A stretch of DNA of 23,729 nt, taken from contig DAOQAY010000035.1 in NCBI GenBank assembly GCA_035354435.1, positions 1 through 23,729 of the forward strand. The letters run 5' to 3'. Numbering within the stretch: the first letter of the stretch is position 1; each line of letters begins with the position of its first letter. The position numbers and the translations under genes are program-made. This document shows positions 6,101 through 12,749 of the stretch, in pieces. This DNA comes from JAKLDO01 sp035354435 (GTDB lineage: Bacteria > UBP6 > UBA1177). Below the pieces are notes generated by a model. It was not told the DNA's origin and searched no databases. It saw only the letters and a program-made list of their open reading frames with translations.

Positions 6101-8314
6101 GCACAATTCGTCACCATCTGAATCTTTACACATTTCAAAATCAGTGGTAAGATTCCAATCACTTTCACTTACATCTCTGACACCATTTTCTCTAACTGGG
6201 TTTAAAGAATTAAAAACTTTTTGATTCTCTTTTAAACAAGGCGGACATTCACTTGAAACATCAGCAACTGTTTTAGAATAAGTAAATTCACACTGATTTT
6301 CACATTTCGGAACATTTCCGTTTTTCAGCTCAATACAGTTTTCAAAAAATTCAGGGGAATCCAGTTCATATTGACGATTAAAGCAAAGATAGTCATTTAA
6401 CTCCCATCCAGATTCATTAGATGGTTTTGAATAGAAGAAATCGCTCCATGCATATTTGGGGGAGCCAGGATTATAAAAATATCTATGTGAAAAAGTTGTG
6501 TAATGACTTACATATTCTGCCATTTTTACAACATCATAAATTTGATCATATATTTTGTATAAGATATAATTTCTATCATTGCCATTCTTGTCCGTCTTAG
6601 TCTTTGATTTGGTAAAATTATTGCTTATACATTCTCTTAAACTTTTACCAGAACATGGTCTATACACTGTTGAATCAAATTCATCGTTTTTATTGTATGG
6701 TGCGGCGCAGGTGCTACTATCTCCAACCCTTATACATACTGAGTCTTCTGAACAATCGTCTCTTATAATATCCACCAATTTAATAATGCCACCCTCCTTT
6801 TTAACATCGCAGAATCCATCTTTTGGGTTTTCATCCAAACACCAGTACTTTGCAAATTGCCCCGGGTTATATGTTTTGGGGCAGGTATCTATTGCCAAAC
6901 CGACACCATCGTTTTCAAACAATATCTGTTCATCTTGTTTAGTTTCTTTGCAATTTGTATCACCTTCTCCTATTGCGTGAAAATTATGATCTTCAAATCC
7001 ACAAAAATCTTTCGGATAAAGATCAACATTTAAGTCGTCAATATATGTTGATTTAATGGTTTTCCAAACATTATGCTGCCATGACCAGTACCATCCCATA
7101 TTTAATCTGGCTTCCCATTTTGTAATTCCATCTTTTGTATTTTTTTTATACCCGAAACATGTTACAGAATGTCCACTGCCTTCATTAATGCCTAGTGTCA
7201 CCGGAAGCCCAGCATCAACTTGCTGTTCAACAATATCCATATAGTTAAGTCCAACCTCTTTTTTAAAGCTATCTTGGTAATAAATATATTTGCTCTCTTC
7301 AGAAAAACCAAAGTTTTCTACCATAGCATCTCTTGCATTAAATAAATAAGCTCCAGAATCATCACACCCCCAGTCAGTGATAAAACTAACAGAAGCATCA
7401 TATAAAAGCTTTTGAATTTGTTTTGGAACTGCCGTTCTGAGGGGTTGATGTGGCATATCATCCCAATTATAAGATTGTTCTTCTGACTTATCATACGGAG
7501 CTGTATAATGATACCCATTGTAATAAGTCATTTTAAACTGATCACTTCTTATATATTTTTCAGGATATCTCCAAAATCGCATCATTTGAGAATGTGCAAG
7601 AGCAACACAGCCAACCACTACTTGCTCCAGAGAAAGTTGATGACATGGAGGAAATAAATTGTTATATCCATGAAATTGGAACCATTTATTGTTTGCTTCA
7701 ATAAGTACTTTTCTTTTGTCGGTTTCAGTTGAAACGAATTGAGGATTTAATATTTGATATTCAGGGGAGAAGATATTTATATTGCTCCAATCTTTTAAAT
7801 TTCTTATAATGGGTTTAAGATCTGCCACGTTGCCACCAATAACAAAATCATTAAGCCACTCAATTTCTGATATATCAGAAATATATCCTGCAGAATATTG
7901 AAAAAAAAGAAGCTCTTTTTTCTCATATTCAAAATGTTTTCGCATAATTGGGTCACAAAGATTTTCTTCGTCATTTTCGTTTGGGACACAACTTTCTTCG
8001 ATGGATTCCATCTGGAAATGCCCCTCTTCGGCAAACATCAAAACAGGATATTCTTCTGTAATAGCAGAAAGCATAGCCCAACCTTCAGGCTCAAGGTTAA
8101 CAATCCAAGCAACAATATATCCATCTTGAACAAGTGGAAAAACATTGTTGGGATCAATGCTTACAGACTGGGTTAATTCGTATTCCTGAATGAGGTAATT
8201 GCTTAAAACTTCAGAGTTATCAAGTATATCTTCAAGTTCAACAACTCTGGCTTCAAGAAAAATAAAAGAAAGCAAAACAAACAATACAACCAATACAACC
8301 AATCCCTTCTTCAT
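3137..8314 (-). CDS. Giant secreted C10-family (streptopain-like) cysteine peptidase with TSP3 and propeller regions
   Basis: About 1725 aa from the ATG at 8314, chosen over an upstream TTG because GAGGTG precedes it. A signal peptide (to about residue 22) is followed by a propeptide-like segment with the '..L-E-P-E-G-W-A-M-L-S-A..P-V-L' pattern of C10 proregions (about 60-100). The catalytic domain (about 200-430) has the nucleophile in VVVGCVALAHSQMMRFWRYP (Cys236), the His in EGSGHSVTCFGY (His382), and NMGWYWSW after it, matching SpeB order Cys-His-Trp. Next come Cys-rich Ca-binding TSP3-like pieces (DTCPKTYNP; DNCPKVYNP...DFDGDGIEDD), a long beta-rich region whose end resembles LVIVD-type propeller repeats (FNLTNPLSPQLV; YDITNLNSPVRT), and a C-terminal CGNGVMEPGEVCD motif of DUF4215 type. 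Members are secreted or surface proteases. It heads the three-gene unit; processing and target are unknown. Confidence 0.85.
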   Translation of the reverse strand: MKKGLVVLVVLFVLLSFIFLEARVVELEDILDNSEVLSNYLIQEYELTQSVSIDPNNVFPLVQDGYIVAWIVNLEPEGWAMLSAITEEYPVLMFAEEGHFQMESIEESCVPNENDEENLCDPIMRKHFEYEKKELLFFQYSAGYISDISEIEWLNDFVIGGNVADLKPIIRNLKDWSNINIFSPEYQILNPQFVSTETDKRKVLIEANNKWFQFHGYNNLFPPCHQLSLEQVVVGCVALAHSQMMRFWRYPEKYIRSDQFKMTYYNGYHYTAPYDKSEEQSYNWDDMPHQPLRTAVPKQIQKLLYDASVSFITDWGCDDSGAYLFNARDAMVENFGFSEESKYIYYQDSFKKEVGLNYMDIVEQQVDAGLPVTLGINEGSGHSVTCFGYKKNTKDGITKWEARLNMGWYWSWQHNVWKTIKSTYIDDLNVDLYPKDFCGFEDHNFHAIGEGDTNCKETKQDEQILFENDGVGLAIDTCPKTYNPGQFAKYWCLDENPKDGFCDVKKEGGIIKLVDIIRDDCSEDSVCIRVGDSSTCAAPYNKNDEFDSTVYRPCSGKSLRECISNNFTKSKTKTDKNGNDRNYILYKIYDQIYDVVKMAEYVSHYTTFSHRYFYNPGSPKYAWSDFFYSKPSNESGWELNDYLCFNRQYELDSPEFFENCIELKNGNVPKCENQCEFTYSKTVADVSSECPPCLKENQKVFNSLNPVRENGVRDVSESDWNLTTDFEMCKDSDGDELCDNNIVLTCGTDEFQWNDICVNPERYRVRPADNGHDFLKDNCPKVYNPQKYNAQKGEWEQSDWNEDLRGDACDFDGDGIEDDIDPRVYFAEGGSEKLNFEDPEDGYTNKNDCPGNAMVGHCFGTGWYGRTLNISGFVGIKDPQKNTSKIEAKFCYCGDIKEAHVICKESGFCGRNHVRTGSFWDSTGTKETWQSANKPVFVNRESYDIVPSVMIDRSSEKINYNKEKSSAPQIYTGMKKANFSWDWEYVKHPVLSGVTEISAATKEEKDALINSGDYPAIRLSFAPVNKVSESYSVADGVNIKRYENYYQEATQAQLGSKIEYAFSDFGMIDLIIENKFNSLSAWWLPSLPPYWWHLLDAYLRPGLGDFRPMPGDPWEWSSSVSLADARIRPGEFTSVSFTENTMVLNSLKNENPYQQSFKFGNADFIYAFENQNFMLKMANEAGFFETQTVVRNGIDMKSAAVLVDGNKIFMAGNMITSPNQQSANELNTTFENKFVSIDVTASGAVMNVLASFPSTNNVQFLKIIELGNRIFIISESSTGLMELFKYNSEANSWQSSGSQQLNTPVALNNGMVKDEHFYLPVKQDQNNTEILAFDGTDFFSFATIEKPYDAYLKLFPKDENIIAVVTNLLTENNVPAYEISTDGINEISIPVIKGSIIMFNQEFCIYENNSSIFPGTTNESGECISVYDYDYETVSYFDYKYTVAGYKNNLYLGGLTGVRRVEIGADGSLTDKDMLYSGETNNLAVYGNAMYGANYGEVDIYSIAEAGLISRVSGIGASSCKNVRTSDGKLFTAENKKVRIFNLTNPLSPQLVKTITTAGTVIDLEVVGNKLYIYEETTSWLTTKGFTGIYDITNLNSPVRTKYFEKRCTDAEMQKSGNSIYLGCKNGQFRVTNTGLSGLTGKKDYVREGYSYNETLYQVFSGYLHLSKTATIQAVCGNGVMEPGEVCDSDILQCSELDTEYIGGIAACNSTCDGYNETNCEVDGW

Positions 8315-8644
8315 AACACACCTCAACAAATCATTAATAATATTCTAACTCTAAAAGCTTTTACCAATGAATAAAATAAACAGTTTAAATACATATTAAA
8401 AAGGATTCCCTCACAGAAAATATATTTTGCATTTCACCAACGTGCAAATGGATATTATCAAAGATTATATCGGTTTTCAAGGATAATTTTTCTTTCATTT
8501 TGTATCACTATTGTACCTTGCATTCATCAAATGAAGTGTGAAATTGAAATGGGGAAGTCTCTCAAATTCAGATTATTCTACTTACTAAACCTCTCTTCTC
8601 CTTTACCGAACAGGCTATAATGAATATTCAATTCGGACAAAATA
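8315..8644. other. Non-coding AT-rich spacer between peptidase gene and transposon
   Basis: 330 bases without a plausible gene on either strand. It must hold the promoter of the minus-strand peptidase operon, but no convincing -35/-10 pair stands out. A short inverted repeat TTTGCA/TGCAAA lies at 8426-8448. The five bases next to the transposon end (8640-8644) are AAATA. Confidence 0.5.
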
Positions 8645-8682
8645 GGGTTCCATTAAACATTTAGGGAGAATCCGTCACGGGA
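8645..8682 (+). repeat. Left terminal inverted repeat (IRL) of the Tn3-family element
   Basis: Starts GGGTTCCATTAAACATTTAG and ends TCCGTCACGGGA. It is identical to the reverse complement of 18878-18915 except at position 5 (T versus G). Known Tn3-family ends are about 38 bp and start GGGG; this one starts GGGT and lacks the usual ACGCTAAG-like inner end, so it belongs to a divergent branch. Confidence 0.9.
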
Positions 8683-8706
8683 TTTTCGATATAAGCCAGC
8701 GTTTGT

Positions 8707-9306
8707 TTAATGAAGGTGTTTAGCCTGCCTGCTCTTCTTTTGTTCTTCTGAAGAAGTTTTCAGAAACCGGTAAAGGGTTGCTTTTGAAATGTTCAGTGTT
8801 TTCATAATATCAGATATGGGGATTGTTTTGTCTGCATGAAGTCTTTTTGCAGCAGCAATACGAGGATCATTTTGATCAAGTCTTGGTCTTCCTCCTGTTT
8901 TTCCTCTTGCTCTTGCCGCTTTCAGTCCGGCATTTGTTCTTTCTATGATAAGATCTCTTTCGAATTGAGCAAGAGATGCAAAAATATTAAATATCAGTTC
9001 ACCGCTTGCCGTTGTCGTATCAATAGTTCCATCCCGCAGTGATTTAAATTTTATACCACGGTTCTTCAGTTCAGAGACAATTGAAACAAGATCTTTTAGT
9101 GACCGTCCCAGTCTGTCAAGTCTCCAAACCACCATAATGTCTCCTTGGGATAGATTACTCAAACAATCTTCAAGTCCGGGTCTTTCTGATTTCACGCCCG
9201 ATATTTTGTCTTTATAAACTTTGGCACATCCATATTTTTCAAGTTCTGTTACCTGAAGATCTAAATTCTGTTCAAAGGTGCTTACTCTTGCATATCCTAC
9301 TTTCAT
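8707..9306 (-). CDS. tnpR: TnpR-type serine resolvase
   Basis: 199 aa. The N-terminal catalytic domain starts MKVGYARVSTFEQNLDLQ with nucleophile Ser9 and Arg7, and LDRLGRS supplies Asp64, Arg65 and Arg68, the active-site set of gamma-delta/Tn3 resolvases. The long E helix (GELIFNIFASLAQFERDLI) and the linker ARARGKTGGRP lead to a C-terminal helix-turn-helix (about 160-182, IPISDIMKTLNISKATLYRFL). It resolves the cointegrate formed by replicative transposition by acting at res. Its stop lies only 24 bases inside IRL. AGGGGTG precedes the ATG. All key residues are present, so it looks active. A 13-bp direct repeat lies on both sides of the gene (8682-8694 and 9418-9430). Confidence 0.95.
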   Translation of the reverse strand: MKVGYARVSTFEQNLDLQVTELEKYGCAKVYKDKISGVKSERPGLEDCLSNLSQGDIMVVWRLDRLGRSLKDLVSIVSELKNRGIKFKSLRDGTIDTTTASGELIFNIFASLAQFERDLIIERTNAGLKAARARGKTGGRPRLDQNDPRIAAAKRLHADKTIPISDIMKTLNISKATLYRFLKTSSEEQKKSRQAKHLH

Positions 9307-9517
9307 GATTTCACCCCTTTTAGCGTTTAAATTTTATAAAACCGCACTAAAGTATCATAAAGTAGCCAAAACATCAAGTTTATAATACTTTGCAGCGTGA
9401 GACGGATTTTCGGCACTATTTTCGATATAAATTTGAGAAAACCCGGGCATTCAATTATATGTCTTATAAAACGAGCGTTTTTTGAAACCATACTTTTATT
9501 TAACAGGAGGCGGAATC
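9307..9517. promoter_or_regulatory. Probable res site and divergent tnpR/tnpA promoter region
   Basis: The 211 bases between the divergent tnpR and tnpA starts are where Tn3-subgroup elements place res and overlapping promoters. AT-centred stretches that could be resolvase subsites are TTTTATAAAACC near 9332, TATCATAAAG near 9353 and TGTCTTATAAAACGAG near 9460. A copy of ATTTTCGATATAA (9418-9430) repeats the sequence that overlaps the inner end of IRL. Individual subsites cannot be fixed by eye. Confidence 0.5.
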
Positions 9518-12500
9518 TTGGCAACTTTAATAAAAATACTTTCCAGTCAGAACATCAAATCGTTTGATAATCCCCCCGAGCTTTCAGGAGAGCATAGAAA
9601 GCAGATGTTTACAGTTCAGAGCTGGGTAATGGATATCCTTGAAACATTGCCGAATCCTACAAATAAAGTGGGATTTGTCCTGCAGCTCGGATATTTCAGG
9701 GCGGTAAACAAGTTTTATACCAGTAAGAAATTCAATCGGCAGGATATTGAATATATCGCAAGGAATCTGGGGATCAGGCTTAATGAAGTAAAAATATCTG
9801 ATTACAAAGACCGCACATCCTTGCGGCATCAGGAAATCATTCTTGAAGAAACGGGATTCAAGAAATTCACTTCTGATACGGAAGAGCTTTTAATAAAAGA
9901 GGCAAGACTTCTGACTTCAAGACAGCAGAAGCCCCGGCTTATCTTCATGTCTCTAGTGGACTTTCTTCAGACAAAAAAGATTCAGGTTCCCTCATACAAT
10001 ATGCTTGCTGAAATTATAACAGATTCTTTGAAGAATTTTGAGACCGATCTTGTCCGTACAATCAACGAATCTCTGACTGAAGAAAACAAAGCGTTAATAG
10101 ATAATCTGTTTGAAAAAGAAGATTCTGAAACCGAACCGGCACGGTACACGCTGACAACTTTAAAAAGCCACACACATTCGATAAAAGCTGGAAAAATAAG
10201 GGAGAACATCGGAGATTATGAATATCTGGAGAATCTTTTTCAAACAATAGTCCCCATTCTGGAAAACATCAGGATCACTCCGAAAGCCATTAAATATTAT
10301 GCAGAAGTTGTTTTCAGATCTCAGGTATTTCAAATAAACAGACGGGACAGCAACCGGTATCTTTATTTAATCTCATTTATCGTAGACAGTTTTTATGAAC
10401 TCAATGATATGCTGGTTCTGAAAGTCAACAAAGCTGTACAGCAAAGCAAAAACTCCGGTGAAAAAGAAGAAAAGAACCAGTTGTTTGAAAACAGGATGAC
10501 GAAATCCGAATTAATTAAAAATGTTGCAAAGGGGCTGACTTATAAAAAGCAATCGCTGGCATCGATAAGGCAGATCATTTACGATGAAAGTTCTTCTCCG
10601 GTAGAGAAAATAGAAGCGGCTATCACAATACTGGAGCATGATAATGAAAAGGACCCGGAGATAACGGAATATTTAACCCTTATAAACAATGAGATCTCCA
10701 GAGTAACCGATAATGCCGATTATTATGATTCCCTTGAAGCAAAATCGAGAAAGCTTCAAAACAGAATCTCCGCCATAATCAGGCATTTCACTTTCGATCA
10801 GACGACTTCAAACCGTGATCTTCTGGAACTGGTCAACCATTTTAAGAATAAGAACGGCAGAATCGATGCAAATGCACCGCTTGATCTGTTTGAAAGCAAG
10901 GAGCTGAAAGTCCTTTTTGATACGAATAAAAAGATCAGAGTGTCGCTGTACAAGATTCTTCTGTTTATCAAGGTCTCAAACGGCATTAAGTCAGGAGCTT
11001 TAAATCTCATACATTCCTATGATTACAGGGCATTTGAGAATTATCTTATTCCTCCTGATATCTGGAAAGAGAACAGACATGAATATCTTGAACGATCCGG
11101 AATTACAGAGTTCGAAAATTGGGAAAACATCGAACAGGGTTTACGGAAATCCCTGAAAATTCAGTATGAGATAACAAATCAGAATATTGAGAGTGAAAAG
11201 AACGATTACATCAAAGTTGGCAAAAACGGAAAACTGGTATTTACGCAGTATAAGGCTGAAGCAGTCCCGGAAAACCTTCTTGAACTGTTTCCGAAAAACA
11301 AATACATTTCTATTTACGAAATACTTTCAACAATCAATAGAATGACCGGGTTCATAGATTCATTTGAAAATATCAGCAACAAATACGGCAGGGATCTTAC
11401 GGATCAGAAAGCCATTATTGCCGGAATTATAGGATACGGCTGCAATATCGGAATTAATGAAATAGCCAAACGGTCTAAAGAAATTAATGTAAACAAGCTG
11501 AATAACGCTGTCAAAACGAGGTTTATCCTTGATAATATCCAGAATGCAAATAACAAAGTGCTTTCCCTTATGGGTGAATTTGAAATGTCCCGGCTTTTTA
11601 AGAAGCAGAAGAACCGGACTCATACGGCAAGTGACGGGCAGAAATTCCTTTCAAGGGTTGATTCTGTCTATGCGAACAAGTCATTTAAATATTTCGGAAT
11701 GAATGACGGACTTGTAATAAACAGTTTTATTGATGATACCTACCGGCTTTTTTATTCAACTGTAATAAGTCCCGCAGAAAGGGAAGCGGCTTATACCATA
11801 GACGGACTTCTTCATAATGAAGTCGTTCAGAGTGATATTCACTCGACTGATACGCATGGCTATAATGAGATCATCTTTGCTGTAACTCATCTTCTGGGCA
11901 TTTCTTTCGCTCCGAGGATCGCAGATTTCAGGAGTCAGTATCTTTACAGTTTTGACAATGTTGCAAGTGTCAAAAAGCTTGGGTACAAGATCGTTCCAAA
12001 CAAAAAAATAAATACAAAGCTCATAAACAATAACTGGGACGGAATATTGAGATTGATATCCACTCTCAAGACGAGGGAAGTGACAGCCTCACAGCTTTTC
12101 AGGAGGCTCAGCTCATATTCAAGGGAGCACTCTCTTTACAAGGCTCTGAAGGAATTCGGGAAAATAATCAAAACTCTGTTTCTGCTGAAATATATAGATG
12201 ATGTCGATCTCAGGAAACAGATCCAGAAGATGCTTAATAAAGTTGAAAGCTCAAACAAGCTGGCTGATGCGGTATTTCATGGTAAAGATAAAGAATTCAG
12301 GTATGCGGAAAAAGATGAACAGCTTATAGCGGATGCCTGTAAACGGCTGATCGAGAACTCAATCATCTGCTGGAATTATGCGTACCTGACAAAGCTGGTT
12401 TCAGAAGCGAAGACCGAAGAACAGAAAGAAATACTTATCCGCACAATCAGAAACAGGTCTGTTCTTGCATGGGAGCACATCAACCTGAGCGGAACATATG

Positions 12501-12571
12501 ACTTTTCAAATGAAGCCCTGAGCGATGAATATAATTTCAAAAAGGAACAGCTTTTAAAAGTAGTGATTTAG
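9518..12571 (+). CDS. tnpA: Tn3-family transposase TnpA
   Basis: 1017 aa from a TTG start at 9518, chosen because AGGAGG (9505-9510) lies seven bases upstream; an earlier in-frame TTG at 9482 has no such site. Tn3 transposases are about 1000 aa. The RNase H-like catalytic domain shows the family landmarks: ASDGQKF (Asp706), HSTDTHGYNEIIFAVTHLLG (Asp778), FAPRIADF, and LNKVESSNKLADAVF (Glu910), spaced 72 and 132 residues, close to the DDE spacing of other members. It cuts and joins the element ends during replicative transposition. The N-terminal half carries the DNA-binding regions that recognise the inverted repeats. No frameshift or missing residue is seen, so the element may be functional. 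Confidence 0.95.
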   Translation: MATLIKILSSQNIKSFDNPPELSGEHRKQMFTVQSWVMDILETLPNPTNKVGFVLQLGYFRAVNKFYTSKKFNRQDIEYIARNLGIRLNEVKISDYKDRTSLRHQEIILEETGFKKFTSDTEELLIKEARLLTSRQQKPRLIFMSLVDFLQTKKIQVPSYNMLAEIITDSLKNFETDLVRTINESLTEENKALIDNLFEKEDSETEPARYTLTTLKSHTHSIKAGKIRENIGDYEYLENLFQTIVPILENIRITPKAIKYYAEVVFRSQVFQINRRDSNRYLYLISFIVDSFYELNDMLVLKVNKAVQQSKNSGEKEEKNQLFENRMTKSELIKNVAKGLTYKKQSLASIRQIIYDESSSPVEKIEAAITILEHDNEKDPEITEYLTLINNEISRVTDNADYYDSLEAKSRKLQNRISAIIRHFTFDQTTSNRDLLELVNHFKNKNGRIDANAPLDLFESKELKVLFDTNKKIRVSLYKILLFIKVSNGIKSGALNLIHSYDYRAFENYLIPPDIWKENRHEYLERSGITEFENWENIEQGLRKSLKIQYEITNQNIESEKNDYIKVGKNGKLVFTQYKAEAVPENLLELFPKNKYISIYEILSTINRMTGFIDSFENISNKYGRDLTDQKAIIAGIIGYGCNIGINEIAKRSKEINVNKLNNAVKTRFILDNIQNANNKVLSLMGEFEMSRLFKKQKNRTHTASDGQKFLSRVDSVYANKSFKYFGMNDGLVINSFIDDTYRLFYSTVISPAEREAAYTIDGLLHNEVVQSDIHSTDTHGYNEIIFAVTHLLGISFAPRIADFRSQYLYSFDNVASVKKLGYKIVPNKKINTKLINNNWDGILRLISTLKTREVTASQLFRRLSSYSREHSLYKALKEFGKIIKTLFLLKYIDDVDLRKQIQKMLNKVESSNKLADAVFHGKDKEFRYAEKDEQLIADACKRLIENSIICWNYAYLTKLVSEAKTEEQKEILIRTIRNRSVLAWEHINLSGTYDFSNEALSDEYNFKKEQLLKVVI

Positions 12572-12678
12572 CTTTTGATTAAAATTTTAGTAAAAGTTCA
12601 GGATATTATCAGGATTGAAAGAAGTTGTTTTTTAATAAAAACTTATCCTAACTCTTTAAAAATAGTGACTTTTATCTA

Positions 12679-12706
12679 TTGACAATTTTTATTAGTATTA
12701 TAGAAT
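12679..12706 (+). promoter_or_regulatory. Promoter of the vWA/TSP3 lipoprotein gene
   Basis: TTGACA (12679-12684), 16 bases, TAGAAT (12701-12706), in the 178-base gap after tnpA and 44 bases before the next start codon, which is preceded by GAGAGG. Perfect -35; 5/6 match at -10. Confidence 0.7.
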
Positions 12707-12749
12707 TTGCTGTGTTGTAATTAATATCGCAATATTTAGAGAGGGTTAC

